DNA of 50,883 nucleotides from Vibrio sp. 99-8-1 (lineage in GTDB: Bacteria; Pseudomonadota; Gammaproteobacteria; Enterobacterales; Vibrionaceae): NCBI RefSeq assembly GCF_013114595.1, contig NZ_VTXE01000034.1, positions 1-50,883 of the forward strand. Direction: 5' to 3'. Position 1 is the first letter of the stretch. Each line of letters opens with the position of its first letter. Both the position numbers and the translations under genes were made by a program. The notes beneath the pieces are model-generated. The model did not search any database. It was not told where the DNA came from and saw nothing but the letters and a program-made list of their open reading frames with translations. Below are positions 1 to 8,909 of this stretch, piece by piece.

Positions 1-6
1 AAGAGC
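1..6 (-). promoter_or_regulatory. Start of rRNA boxA antiterminator (cut by window edge)
   Basis: Read on the minus strand, the last bases in the window are GCTCTT. They match the first half of the rRNA boxA antitermination motif (GCTCTTTAACA) and lie about 45 bases downstream of the P2 start region. Inference from position and partial match only. Confidence 0.4.
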
Positions 7-52
7 GTTGCTTCTTGGTTTCCGTTAAGGTCTTCCCTGAAGCGAGGCGGCC

Positions 53-80
53 ATTCTAGCGATTTAATGTGAAGTGTCAA
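53..80 (-). promoter_or_regulatory. rRNA operon promoter P2
   Basis: On the minus strand a -35 TTGACA (75-80) is followed after exactly 16 bases by a -10 TAGAAT (53-58). A GC-rich discriminator (GGCCGCC) follows. This is the layout of a growth-rate-controlled rRNA promoter. It reads out of the left edge, where a 16S gene is expected because hemG precedes an rrn operon in E. coli as well (known synteny). Confidence 0.85.
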
Positions 81-201
81 ACACTTTTTTACTTTTTTTA
101 TTCTTGCTTAAAAAGCGGAATAAAAAGTCACATTGCTAGGCTGCTGCCTGACTGATTTTGCCAGTTAACCCTTGTGGACTCTGCCGTGTCAGTGAGGGCG
201 C

Positions 202-229
202 ATTATAGAGATCGAAATCACATTGGCAA
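202..229 (-). promoter_or_regulatory. rRNA operon promoter P1
   Basis: On the minus strand a -35 TTGCCA (224-229), a 16-base spacer and a consensus -10 TATAAT (202-207) are followed by a GCGCCC discriminator typical of stringently controlled promoters. The A/T-run-rich sequence at 230-300 just upstream is a likely UP-element and Fis-binding zone. P1 lies about 150 bases upstream of P2, the usual tandem arrangement of rrn operons. Confidence 0.85.
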
Positions 230-308
230 CCCTTTTTTGGCTCTTTTTTGAATTTATTTTCCATTCGAACAAAAATACACCGAAAAGCCCCAAAACAACC
301 AATTTTGT

Positions 309-836
309 TTACATTTTCTTAATAGATTCAGCAAATATAGAAACCTTTTTCCAATTTGTGTATTCAACTTCTTTCGTTGTGTCGGTTTCCCCTCCAGTCA
401 TTCTCATAATCAGTTGAATCATGAAACGATCAAAGAAACGATATTGTGGATATCGCAACGCTCCAGCAAAAACAGCAAGTAGATCGGGTTTCCAAGCAGA
501 CTTCTTCAAAAAGGTTTGCATATAGACACTTCCTTCAGGAGTATCTTTTCCTTGGTCCTCTTTTCTCGCCGTTAAGTTCACTAAGAAAAAGGCCACATTC
601 GCGGCTTTCAATGCATCCAGATTTGTGTTTATAAATTGATAGAACTTCTTATTAAGGTGGCCATATCGTATAGATGCACCAATCACCACCTTGTCATAAT
701 GAGTAAAATCCACATTATTCAGCAGATGGAGATCAACGAGTTCACATTCAAACTCATTCATCTCTGCTTCTATATGTTTAAATATTTTGACGGTTTGACC
801 ATCTTTAGTGGAATATAAAAAAAGTGCTTTTTTCAC
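309..836 (-). CDS. hemG: Menaquinone-dependent protoporphyrinogen IX dehydrogenase HemG
   Basis: This enzyme oxidises protoporphyrinogen IX to protoporphyrin IX in haem biosynthesis. It is a flavodoxin-fold FMN protein that passes electrons to the quinone pool. The 175-residue product starts MKKALFLYSTKDGQT, the flavodoxin phosphate-binding loop with the Ser-Thr-x-Asp-Gly-Gln-Thr signature of HemG. Its length matches the E. coli protein. The start codon is GTG, with a strong AAGGA ribosome site (843-847) that overlaps the trkH stop codon, so translation is probably coupled to trkH. The order yigZ-trkH-hemG-rrn is the same as in E. coli. Confidence 0.95.
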   Translation of the reverse strand: MKKALFLYSTKDGQTVKIFKHIEAEMNEFECELVDLHLLNNVDFTHYDKVVIGASIRYGHLNKKFYQFINTNLDALKAANVAFFLVNLTARKEDQGKDTPEGSVYMQTFLKKSAWKPDLLAVFAGALRYPQYRFFDRFMIQLIMRMTGGETDTTKEVEYTNWKKVSIFAESIKKM

Positions 837-845
837 AATATATCC

Positions 846-2303
846 TTAACTGCGCCAGAACGTTGGCGTAAAGAGAATGAGGAGAGTAAAGACTTCTAAT
901 CGACCGAATAACATAGACAATACCAACACCCATTTAGCATCATCATTGATGTCCCCATAGTGAAGGGCGACATCACCCAAGCCGGGGCCCAAATTATTTA
1001 AGGTAGACGCGACAGCAGAGAATGCACTCAACTCATCGATACCTGTGGCAATTAACGCCAGCATACAAATAACAAATACCAATGCATAAGCAGAGAAAAA
1101 GCCCCATACCGCATCAACCACTCGTTGAGATAAAGCTGTATTGCCTAACTTGATGGTGAATACCGCTCTTGGGTGAATCAACCTTTTTATCTCACGGGAG
1201 CCTTGTAGGGTAAGTAATAAAATCCTTATCACTTTCATTCCCCCGCCCGTTGAACCAGCACAGCCACCTATAAAAGAAGAGAATAACAGTAACACAGGCA
1301 AAAACAGCGGCCACTCAGCGAAACCTGTGGTAGTAAATCCGGCAGTTGTTGAGATAGATACGGTTTGAAATAGTGCTTGATCGAACGCGTCAAAAACGGA
1401 GATATAGGAGTGATGCTTTAATAGCAACAGAAAGCAGACAACAAATAGTATTCCTTGAATAAAGAAGAAGGCTCTAAATTCAGGATCTTTAATATAGTAT
1501 TTAGGGTGAACACCACCTGAAGCAAATGCGGCAAAGTGCAATGAGTAGTTACAACCAGAAATCAGCAAAAAGACCACGGTAATCATATTGATCGCAGAGC
1601 TATCAAAATACCCCATGCTGGCATCATGAGTAGAAAAACCACCAATAGCAATGGTTGAAAAGCTATGACATATTGCATCGAACAAGCTCATACCCGCCAA
1701 CCAGAAAGCACCGGCACAGGCTAATGTTAAGCTTAAATAGATATACCAAAGTGCTTTTGCTGTCTCTGCAATTCTGGGGGTCATTTTGCTGTCTTTCACA
1801 GGCCCCGGAATCTCAGCTCGATACAGCTGCATACCACCGATACCAAGCACAGGAAGAATCGCTACCGCCAACACAATGATTCCCATACCACCAAACCATT
1901 GCAAAAACTGACGATAAAACAGAATAGCTTTAGGCAGATCATCCAAACCCACAATAACGGTCGCACCAGTTGTGGTTAATGCCGAGAATGATTCAAAGAA
2001 GGCGTCAGTAATTGAGACTGCAGGGTTTTCAGATATGAGGAAAGGCAGTGCTCCGGCACTACCAATTACCGTCCAAAACAGCACTACAATCAAAAAACCA
2101 TCTCGGGACTTCAAATCTTTTTTATGATGTCGATTGGGAAACCAGCATATCCCGCCGCACAACAGCAGAACAAAAAAGGTACTGACAAAAGGGACACCCG
2201 CTCCATCTCTGTATATCAAAGCAACAAAGGCTGGCGCAAGCATAGATACACTGAACAGAGCTAAAAGCAGCCCTACGATGCGAATTATTGAACGAAATTG
2301 CAT
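846..2303 (-). CDS. trkH: Trk potassium uptake channel subunit TrkH
   Basis: TrkH is the inner-membrane pore subunit of the Trk low-affinity K+ uptake system, gated by the cytoplasmic NAD/ATP-binding TrkA (not in this window). The 485-residue protein is highly hydrophobic with about ten membrane segments. It has the repeated pore-loop signatures of the family, for example TTTGATV, TIAIGGFSTHD, TTAGFTTTGF and the late TLNNLGPGLG, which form the four quasi-symmetric selectivity-filter loops. The N-terminus MQFRSIIRIVGLL aligns with E. coli TrkH. It lies 31 bases after yigZ and 9 bases before hemG, so the three are probably one transcript. Confidence 0.96.
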   Translation of the reverse strand: MQFRSIIRIVGLLLALFSVSMLAPAFVALIYRDGAGVPFVSTFFVLLLCGGICWFPNRHHKKDLKSRDGFLIVVLFWTVIGSAGALPFLISENPAVSITDAFFESFSALTTTGATVIVGLDDLPKAILFYRQFLQWFGGMGIIVLAVAILPVLGIGGMQLYRAEIPGPVKDSKMTPRIAETAKALWYIYLSLTLACAGAFWLAGMSLFDAICHSFSTIAIGGFSTHDASMGYFDSSAINMITVVFLLISGCNYSLHFAAFASGGVHPKYYIKDPEFRAFFFIQGILFVVCFLLLLKHHSYISVFDAFDQALFQTVSISTTAGFTTTGFAEWPLFLPVLLLFSSFIGGCAGSTGGGMKVIRILLLTLQGSREIKRLIHPRAVFTIKLGNTALSQRVVDAVWGFFSAYALVFVICMLALIATGIDELSAFSAVASTLNNLGPGLGDVALHYGDINDDAKWVLVLSMLFGRLEVFTLLILFTPTFWRS

Positions 2304-2334
2304 GGATAATAAATGAAGCTAAGCTTCCAGTTTC

Positions 2335-2958
2335 CTAGTTTTCTTTTATTTCAGAAACGAATACCTTCGCTCCACTCTTATTGATAATAGATTGAATGAA
2401 ATCGTCACAATTGCGCTTTTCAATTTCTACAACCATTTCTATTTGCACTGAAAAGTCCGATGAAAGCTCAACCGCTTGGAAAGCATTTATCAGCGATTGA
2501 ACCAGCGAAATAGATGGATAGTCTAACCTTAGTTGTACACAAGTGGTGATTTTTTTCTCAATAGTTTGAAGCAAACGAAGAGCGCTTTGTACTCCACCGC
2601 CATACGCTTTAACTAGCCCGCCGGTACCCAACTTAATTCCACCAGAATAACGAGTGACGACTGCGGAGAGTTCTCCGACACCAGAGCCACTTAACTGAGC
2701 CAAAATAGGTTTCCCAGCAGTGCCGGACGGCTCACCGTCATCACTAAAACCCCATTTCATAGAATCTTCTGGTCGTCCTGCAACAAAACCCCAGCAATTA
2801 TGCCTTGCCGCTGCATGTTCTTTCTTGCAGCTTTCTATAAATACCTTTGCCGCATCAACACTCGGCGTATGAGCTAAATGAGTAATAAAAACACTTTTTT
2901 TAATCTCTTCTTCAAATAACACCGACTCAGAAGGTATAAGGTAAGGTTCAATATTCAT
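2335..2958 (-). CDS. yigZ: YigZ/IMPACT family protein
   Basis: A conserved UPF0029/IMPACT-family protein of two domains. The N-terminal domain carries the family hallmark FSDDGEPSGTAGKP and the following RYSGGIKLGTGGLVKAYGGG. The biochemical role in bacteria is not settled; the eukaryotic relative IMPACT acts on Gcn2 signalling. I chose the start at 2958 (MNIEPYLIPSE, 207 residues) because it aligns with the E. coli N-terminus. In-frame starts at 2970 and 2997 exist and none has a good ribosome site, so the exact start is uncertain. Confidence 0.9.
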   Translation of the reverse strand: MNIEPYLIPSESVLFEEEIKKSVFITHLAHTPSVDAAKVFIESCKKEHAAARHNCWGFVAGRPEDSMKWGFSDDGEPSGTAGKPILAQLSGSGVGELSAVVTRYSGGIKLGTGGLVKAYGGGVQSALRLLQTIEKKITTCVQLRLDYPSISLVQSLINAFQAVELSSDFSVQIEMVVEIEKRNCDDFIQSIINKSGAKVFVSEIKEN

Positions 2959-3030
2959 AAAGTTAGACATAGAAAGAGTAGGCGGCCAGTGTAACACCGC
3001 AATAATCTAATTCAATTCGTTTGACCGATC

Positions 3031-3225
3031 TCAAAATGTTAAACAGTTGTTTGAATTTTGTTGAAATAAAGTTTGAATTGCTTCAATATCATACAACTGG
3101 TCGTACCAAAGCTCGCTTAGTTCAAACATGCTTAAGCGTAGCAAAGTAACGACATGTAACCGATAGGTGGTCATCACAATAGCAACAAGTACCACCAACA
3201 TTACTGCAATATCGAGCCACAACAT
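3031..3225 (-). CDS. Putative 64-residue membrane protein
   Basis: Not recognised. The ORF begins MLWLDIAVMLVVLVAIVM, a strong single transmembrane segment of about 18 residues. A short basic stretch and an acidic-aromatic tail (ELSELWYDQLYDIEAIQ) follow. No gene overlaps it on the other strand, which favours a real gene. Against it, no Shine-Dalgarno sequence is visible before the ATG, and the ORF lies across the probable fadB promoter and contains the FadR operator (3098-3108). It occupies the place where E. coli carries pepQ, but is unrelated to it. Confidence 0.35.
   Translation of the reverse strand: MLWLDIAVMLVVLVAIVMTTYRLHVVTLLRLSMFELSELWYDQLYDIEAIQTLFQQNSNNCLTF
3061..3089 (+). promoter_or_regulatory. 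Possible fadBA promoter
   Basis: TTGAAA (3061-3066), a 17-base spacer and CAATAT (3084-3089) form a moderate sigma70-like match. The FadR operator lies 9 bases further on, about where transcription would start. This is the expected geometry for repression, but it leaves a leader of about 200 bases before fadB. Confidence 0.35.
3098..3108. promoter_or_regulatory. FadR operator upstream of fadBA
   Basis: TGGTCGTACCA is a near-perfect palindrome (TGGT-N3-ACCA). With its flanks on the minus strand it reads CTTTGGTACGACCAGTT. This agrees at 14 of 17 positions with the E. coli FadR site as I remember it (ATCTGGTACGACCAGAT). FadR represses fadBA and is released by long-chain acyl-CoA (established for E. 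coli and Vibrio). Confidence 0.75.
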
Positions 3226-3270
3226 ATGATCGAATAATGACAGTAAATAACTTCAAAATGGACTCTAGTT

Positions 3271-3287
3271 AGCAACATTTGGTTGCT
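3271..3287 (+). repeat. Perfect inverted repeat in the fadB leader
   Basis: AGCAAC, five bases, GTTGCT: a perfect 6-bp inverted repeat ending six bases before the fadB ribosome site (GGAGA, 3294-3298). It could be an operator or an RNA hairpin; no function can be assigned. Confidence 0.4.
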
Positions 3288-3304
3288 CTTTACGGAGAAA
3301 GATA

Positions 3305-5476
3305 ATGATCTACCAAGCCAACACCCTACAAGTGAAGGAATTAGAAAGTGGCATAGCTGAACTCAGTTTTTGCGCACCAGCCTCGGTGAATAAACTGGAT
3401 CTTGCCACCCTTGATGCTCTCGATAACGCGCTGAATCAACTAAAAGAACAGCAACACTTAACAGGTTTAATTTTAACCTCAGATAAAGAATCTTTTATCG
3501 TTGGCGCAGATATCACAGAGTTTTTAGGTTTATTTGCTAAACCAGCAGATGAACTGAACAACTGGCTGCTGTACGCCAACAATATTTTCAATAAGCTTGA
3601 AGATCTCCCCTTCCCGACTCTATCACTATTAAAAGGGCATACCTTAGGTGGTGGTTGTGAGTGCGTTCTCGCAACCGATTTTCGAATTGGTGATGCAACC
3701 ACAAGTATTGGCCTGCCAGAAACTAAGCTAGGCATAATGCCAGGGTTTGGAGGCTCAGTTCGTATGCCTCGCCTTATTGGTGCAGACAGCGCAATGGAAC
3801 TGATCACAGCAGGAAAAAGTTGCAGAGCCGACGAAGCGTTAAAACTAGGGCTAATGGATGCCATTGTGGATAGTGAACAGCTACTTCAGTCCGCCATCAA
3901 TACTATTCAACAAGCCAATAATGGAAAACTAGATTGGCAAGCAAGACGCAAACAAAAAACATCGCCATTAACCCTTAGTAAGCTAGAGTCCATGATGAGC
4001 TTCACTATGGCAAAAGGCTTAGTTATGCAAAAGGCAGGGCCTCATTACCCTGCTCCAATTACCTCAGTTAAAGCGATAGAAGCAGCAGCAACCCTTTCTA
4101 GAACTGCCGCTCTCGATGTGGAACGAAAACACTTTATTAAACTCGCTCAATCTGAAGAAGCCAATGCCTTAGTAGGTCTGTTCTTAAATGATCAATACAT
4201 AAAAGGTTTAGCCAAAAAAGCGACGAAGACCGCAACAAAACCAACAGAAAGAGCCACCGTGCTAGGTGCGGGTATTATGGGGGGCGGAATAGCGTATCAA
4301 TCGGCACTTAAAGGTGTTCCTGTATTGATGAAAGACATCGCACAGCCCTCACTGGATCTCGGCATGAGTGAAGCATCTAAACTGCTGAATAAACGTTTAG
4401 AAAGAGGCCGTATTAATGGTTTTAAAATGGCGGGAATACTGTCATCCATTACTCCTAGCTTACATTACGCCGGCGTGGAGCAGACAGATATTATTGTTGA
4501 AGCCGTAGTAGAGAACCCTAAAGTGAAAGCGGCAGTGTTAAGCGAAGTCGAGCAGCAAGTAACAGAAGAGACCGTCGTCACATCAAACACATCTACCATT
4601 CCAATCAATTTATTGGCTAAATCATTACAACGTCCAGAAAACTTCTGTGGCATGCACTTTTTTAACCCTGTGCATCGTATGCCTTTAGTTGAAATCATTC
4701 GCGGAGAAAAAACGTCCGACGAAACCATCAATCGAATCGTGGCGTATGCCGCTCAAATGGGTAAATCACCTATTGTTGTAAATGACTGTCCTGGCTTCTT
4801 TGTGAACCGAGTACTATTCCCCTATTTTGGTGGTTTTAGTTCTCTACTAAAGGATGGTGCGAACTTCTTATCTGTTGATAAGGTGATGGAGAAAAAATTT
4901 GGTTGGCCAATGGGACCAGCATACCTGCTTGACGTGGTTGGAATTGATACTGCTCACCATGCTCAAGCGGTAATGGCTCAAGGTTTTCCTGCTCGAATGG
5001 CCAAAGAGGGCAAAGACGCCATTGATGCTTTATATGAAGCAGAAAAATATGGTCAGAAGAATGGTTCCGGTTTTTATAGCTATAGCAAAGACAAAAAAGG
5101 CCGACCAAAGAAAGTCTTCTCAGAAGAAATACTCGCTGTTTTACAACCGGCATGCTCTGCTCAACAAGAGTTTAGTGACGATACCATTATCCAGCGAATG
5201 ATGATTCCAATGATCAATGAAGTTGTGCTCTGTTTAGAGGAAGGCATTATCGCGTCGCCTCAAGAAGCGGATATGGCATTGGTATACGGCCTTGGATTCC
5301 CTCCATTTAGAGGTGGCATATTCCGCTATTTAGATAGCCTAGGCATAAATAATTATGTGGAAATGGCCAAGCAATACAGCGAACTAGGGCCACTTTATCA
5401 AGTACCACAAATGCTAATAGATATGGCAAAGAACGGCGGTTCTTTCTACCAATCTCAACAAGCAAGCTCACTTTAG
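3305..5476 (+). CDS. fadB: Fatty-acid oxidation complex alpha subunit FadB
   Basis: A bifunctional beta-oxidation enzyme combining enoyl-CoA hydratase/isomerase and L-3-hydroxyacyl-CoA dehydrogenase. It forms an alpha2beta2 complex with FadA. The N-terminal crotonase domain (about 1-190) carries Glu119 (GGGCE) and Glu139 (GLPE), the two catalytic glutamates at the same numbers as in E. coli. The dehydrogenase domain starts near residue 317 with the NAD-binding motif GAGIMGGG and contains the catalytic-histidine segment MHFFNPVHRMPLVEI. At 723 residues it is close to the 729 of E. coli. The ATG is preceded by GGAGA. fadA follows 25 bases downstream, forming one operon under FadR. Confidence 0.98.
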   Translation: MIYQANTLQVKELESGIAELSFCAPASVNKLDLATLDALDNALNQLKEQQHLTGLILTSDKESFIVGADITEFLGLFAKPADELNNWLLYANNIFNKLEDLPFPTLSLLKGHTLGGGCECVLATDFRIGDATTSIGLPETKLGIMPGFGGSVRMPRLIGADSAMELITAGKSCRADEALKLGLMDAIVDSEQLLQSAINTIQQANNGKLDWQARRKQKTSPLTLSKLESMMSFTMAKGLVMQKAGPHYPAPITSVKAIEAAATLSRTAALDVERKHFIKLAQSEEANALVGLFLNDQYIKGLAKKATKTATKPTERATVLGAGIMGGGIAYQSALKGVPVLMKDIAQPSLDLGMSEASKLLNKRLERGRINGFKMAGILSSITPSLHYAGVEQTDIIVEAVVENPKVKAAVLSEVEQQVTEETVVTSNTSTIPINLLAKSLQRPENFCGMHFFNPVHRMPLVEIIRGEKTSDETINRIVAYAAQMGKSPIVVNDCPGFFVNRVLFPYFGGFSSLLKDGANFLSVDKVMEKKFGWPMGPAYLLDVVGIDTAHHAQAVMAQGFPARMAKEGKDAIDALYEAEKYGQKNGSGFYSYSKDKKGRPKKVFSEEILAVLQPACSAQQEFSDDTIIQRMMIPMINEVVLCLEEGIIASPQEADMALVYGLGFPPFRGGIFRYLDSLGINNYVEMAKQYSELGPLYQVPQMLIDMAKNGGSFYQSQQASSL

Positions 5477-5501
5477 TCACTTTTGGAGAAGGAATACCAC
5501 A

Positions 5502-6668
5502 ATGAATAACGTCGTAATTGTCGATTGTCTACGTACACCGATGGGTCGCTCTAAAGGTGGCGCCTTTCGTCATACTCGCGCAGAAGACCTTTCTGCTCAT
5601 CTGATGAAAGGCATCTTGGCACGAAACCCACAAGTCGATCCTACGCAAATAGAAGATATCTATTGGGGCTGTGTGCAACAAACATTAGAACAAGGTTTCA
5701 ATATCGCCAGAAATGCAGCGCTATTGGCCGATCTGCCTAAAAATATTGGTGCAGTGACTGTTAACCGATTGTGCGGCTCTTCAATGCAAGCTCTACATGA
5801 TGCTTCACGAGCAATAATGGTGGGTGACGCTGAGATTTGTCTAATTGGTGGAGTAGAACATATGGGCCACGTACCCATGAACCATGGTGTCGATTTCCAC
5901 CCAGGGTTATCAAAAAACGTAGCCAAAGCAGCAGGAATGATGGGGCTTACCGCCGAAATGCTTGGCAAGCTGCATGGTATTTCACGTCAGCAACAAGATG
6001 AATTTGCCGCTCGCTCTCATGCACGTGCCCACGCAGCTACTCTAGAGGGACGTTTTAAAAATGAAATTCTTGCGACGGAAGGCCACAGTGCTGATGGATC
6101 GTTAATTCAACTTGATTATGATGAAGTTATTAGGCCTGAGACCACCGTGGAAGGTTTATCGCAACTTCGTCCCGTCTTTGATCCTGCAAATGGTACCGTT
6201 ACCGCGGGAACCTCATCCGCACTCTCTGACGGTGCATCAGCAATGCTGGTTATGAGTGAAGATAAGGCCAAACAACTGGGGCTTACCATTCGTGCTCGGG
6301 TTCGTTCAATGGCGGTATCTGGTTGTGATCCATCAATTATGGGGTACGGTCCTGTTCCTGCAACACAAAAGGCGTTGCAACGTGCAGGCATTACCGTCGA
6401 TCAACTTGATGTTATCGAACTTAATGAAGCGTTTGCAGCGCAGTCGTTACCTTGTGTAAAAGATCTCGGCTTATTGGATGTCGTTGAGGATAAAATCAAC
6501 CTAAATGGGGGTGCTATTGCTTTAGGTCACCCGCTAGGCTGTTCTGGTTCTCGAATCTCCACCACCCTGATAAACCTAATGGAAGCGAAAGACGCTCAAT
6601 TTGGTTTAGCCACCATGTGTATAGGCTTAGGTCAGGGCATAGCCACCGTGTTTGAGAGAGTGGAATAG
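5502..6668 (+). CDS. fadA: 3-ketoacyl-CoA thiolase FadA
   Basis: The beta subunit of the fatty-acid oxidation complex. It cleaves 3-ketoacyl-CoA with CoA to give acetyl-CoA and a shortened acyl-CoA. The thiolase catalytic residues are all present: Cys91 (NRLCGSSMQA), His343 (ALGHPLGCSG) and Cys373 (MCIGLGQG). The length is 388 residues against 387 in E. coli. It has a strong ribosome site (GGAGAAGGA) before the ATG and is co-transcribed with fadB. A clear terminator follows at 6728. Confidence 0.98.
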   Translation: MNNVVIVDCLRTPMGRSKGGAFRHTRAEDLSAHLMKGILARNPQVDPTQIEDIYWGCVQQTLEQGFNIARNAALLADLPKNIGAVTVNRLCGSSMQALHDASRAIMVGDAEICLIGGVEHMGHVPMNHGVDFHPGLSKNVAKAAGMMGLTAEMLGKLHGISRQQQDEFAARSHARAHAATLEGRFKNEILATEGHSADGSLIQLDYDEVIRPETTVEGLSQLRPVFDPANGTVTAGTSSALSDGASAMLVMSEDKAKQLGLTIRARVRSMAVSGCDPSIMGYGPVPATQKALQRAGITVDQLDVIELNEAFAAQSLPCVKDLGLLDVVEDKINLNGGAIALGHPLGCSGSRISTTLINLMEAKDAQFGLATMCIGLGQGIATVFERVE

Positions 6669-6727
6669 ATCCTCGATAAACAAACATAACGCCGTAAAGA
6701 GCAGCATAAATTATCCCGACTATTACA

Positions 6728-6752
6728 GGAGCGACGAAAGTCGCTCCTTTTA
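6728..6752 (+). terminator. Rho-independent terminator of fadBA
   Basis: An 8-bp perfect stem GGAGCGAC/GTCGCTCC closes a GAAA tetraloop and is followed by TTTTAT. It lies 60 bases after the fadA stop codon. Confidence 0.85.
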
Positions 6753-6866
6753 TATGCGTAATATGCATATATATAATGCTAAAGTTTCATTTTAGTCATA
6801 CCCAATTAGCAACTACACTTAGTCGGTCAAATAAACAAATTACTATTAACTCTAGTGGAGAAAGCC

Positions 6867-7847
6867 ATGTTTAACGCTCTGGTTCTAAATCAACAAGAAA
6901 AACGCACACTGGCAGCAATTGAGCAATTGGATGAATCTCAATTACCAGAAGGTGATGTTCTTGTTGAAGTAGAATACTCATCTCTAAACTACAAAGATGG
7001 TTTAGCTATTACAGGTAAAGGAAAAATTATCCGCAACTTCCCAATGGTTCCGGGAATAGATATGGCGGGTAAAGTCATCAGTTCCGACGACAACCGTTAC
7101 AAACAAGGCGATGAAGTGGTACTTACCGGTTGGGGTGTAGGCGAAAACCACTGGGGTGGCATGGCTGAAAAAGCCAAACTAAAAGCAGACTGGCTAGTAC
7201 CGCTACCAAGCGCTCTTTCCAGCAAACAAGCCATGATGGTCGGTACAGCGGGCTTTACGGCAATGCTATGTGTGCAAGCACTTCTAGACGCAGGGATAAA
7301 ACCTGAAGATGGTGAAGTGGTTGTGACTGGCGCAAGTGGTGGTGTAGGTTCAGTCTCCGTTGCACTTTTAGCACAATTAGGTTATCAAGTGGCCGCAGTT
7401 ACTGGTCGTGTTGAGCAAAATGGTCCTTTATTAGAAAAGTTAGGGGCCAACAAAATCATCGACCGTACAGTTTTTGAAGAACCTGCACGCCCTCTTGAGA
7501 AGCAAGTATGGGCAGGCGCTATCGATACTGTTGGTAGCAAAGTACTGGCTAAAGTTCTTGCTCAAATGGATTACAACAGTGCTGTTGCCGCTTGCGGATT
7601 AGCTGGTGGCTTCGACTTACCAACAACGGTAATGCCATTTATCTTGCGTAATGTTCGCCTGCAAGGTGTTGATTCAGTATCTTGCCCGACAGAAAAACGT
7701 ATCGCTGCATGGGAATCGCTATCTAAACTCTTACCAGAAAGCTTCTTTGAGCAAGCATGTAATGAGATATCACTGGCTGAGGCAGCAAAATACGCAGAAG
7801 ATATCACTAATGGTCAAGTAACAGGCCGTGTCGTCATTAAGCTATAA
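6867..7847 (+). CDS. acuI: Acrylyl-CoA reductase (NADPH) AcuI/YhdH family
   Basis: A zinc-independent medium-chain dehydrogenase/reductase. Family members reduce acryloyl-CoA to propionyl-CoA and are implicated in clearing toxic acrylate, including acrylate derived from DMSP. The GroES-like N-terminal half contains YSSLNYKDGLAITGKG and the NADPH-binding Rossmann half has VTGASGGVGSVSVALL. The 326-residue length equals that of the E. coli YhdH family. I chose ATG 6867 because a GGAG ribosome site lies six bases upstream; the in-frame GTG at 6855 overlaps that site. It stands alone after fadBA and converges on a LysR-type gene. Confidence 0.92.
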   Translation: MFNALVLNQQEKRTLAAIEQLDESQLPEGDVLVEVEYSSLNYKDGLAITGKGKIIRNFPMVPGIDMAGKVISSDDNRYKQGDEVVLTGWGVGENHWGGMAEKAKLKADWLVPLPSALSSKQAMMVGTAGFTAMLCVQALLDAGIKPEDGEVVVTGASGGVGSVSVALLAQLGYQVAAVTGRVEQNGPLLEKLGANKIIDRTVFEEPARPLEKQVWAGAIDTVGSKVLAKVLAQMDYNSAVAACGLAGGFDLPTTVMPFILRNVRLQGVDSVSCPTEKRIAAWESLSKLLPESFFEQACNEISLAEAAKYAEDITNGQVTGRVVIKL

Positions 7848-7866
7848 GCACGACTCTATCAATAGA

Positions 7867-7908
7867 AAACGGACAAATGGCCAAGCCAGCCTTGTCCGTT
7901 TTTTTATT
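7867..7908. terminator. Terminator between acuI and the LysR gene
   Basis: AAACGGACAA (7867-7876) pairs with TTGTCCGTTT (7892-7901) and is followed by a T run on the plus strand. It terminates acuI and may also act on the convergent LysR-type gene, whose stop codon lies in the T run. Confidence 0.75.
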
Positions 7909-8869
7909 TAACCTCATTACTGCTGGCCGGCAATAAGCCCAGATCTTCCACTCTCTTAGCAATGAGTCGACCACACTCCTCTTTAAGCACATTACGCAGC
8001 CACTCTTGTGAAGGTGAATGTTCACACCTAGGGTGCCAAATCATCGAGTAATCAAACGGTGTAAAGGCAAATGGTAAAGGCTTAATAAGCAAGTCATATC
8101 GATCAGCAACCAGATACGCTAAATCAGCAGGAACGGTGATAATAAGTGGCACGGTATCCACAACCGCTAGCGCAGCTTCTAAGTGATAAGCCCTTATCAT
8201 GGTTCGCCTTGCTGGCTGTCCTTCTAAAGCATGATCGATCAACGCTTTAACACCATCACTAATCGCTATCATGGCATGTGGATACTCTAAGTAATCATCC
8301 AACGTCATCTGTTTAAATGCCAACGGATGCTTTTTCGATAACAGACAAGAGACACCAACCTTACCTAAAATGTCGCTTAATAGCGGCTCAACCGATGTCG
8401 TCGGTCGACATATCGCCAGATCAGCACCTTGGGTGGTCAATTGATACATTAGTTGCTCATGGTGCAATGGAAGAAACTCCAACGAGACATTAGGCGCTTC
8501 CTGATAAATCCGCGGTAAAGCAAAAGGTAAAATGGTCTGCATTGCGTAATCGGTGGTCGCAATGGTAAAAGATTGATTACAGCTTTTTGCACTGAACTCT
8601 TTAGAAGAGAGTAACTGTCGAACGGCATCCAGCGGCTCACCCAATAACTGTCCAATTTCTAAGGCTTTTTCAGTCGGGATCAACTGCTGGCCTTGCCGAG
8701 TAAACAGAGGATCATCCAGCAGTTCTCTTAAACGCCCTAAAACACGGCTCATCGCCGATTGGCTTAGATTTAATCGAGTAGCTGCTTTACTAACCGTGCC
8801 CTCTTCAATCAACACTTTTAATGCCACCAGCAAATTTAAATCTTTACGGTAAATATCTTCCAGTTCCAC
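7904..8869 (-). CDS. LysR-family transcriptional regulator
   Basis: The N-terminal winged helix-turn-helix covers about residues 7-65 (DLNLLVALKVLIEEGTVS, KAATRLNLSQSAMSRVLGRL), followed by a type-2 periplasmic-binding-fold effector domain. The effector is unknown. The frame also opens at TTG 8875, but I prefer GTG 8869 (321 residues) because AAGAG lies six bases upstream of it. It diverges from kefGB and converges on acuI. LysR regulators often act on a divergent neighbour, so kefGB or its own gene are candidate targets (inference). Confidence 0.9.
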   Translation of the reverse strand: MELEDIYRKDLNLLVALKVLIEEGTVSKAATRLNLSQSAMSRVLGRLRELLDDPLFTRQGQQLIPTEKALEIGQLLGEPLDAVRQLLSSKEFSAKSCNQSFTIATTDYAMQTILPFALPRIYQEAPNVSLEFLPLHHEQLMYQLTTQGADLAICRPTTSVEPLLSDILGKVGVSCLLSKKHPLAFKQMTLDDYLEYPHAMIAISDGVKALIDHALEGQPARRTMIRAYHLEAALAVVDTVPLIITVPADLAYLVADRYDLLIKPLPFAFTPFDYSMIWHPRCEHSPSQEWLRNVLKEECGRLIAKRVEDLGLLPASSNEVK

Positions 8870-8909
8870 AGCCAACTCTTATCGGATAACGTTCCTTGAG
8901 ATGAGTAAG

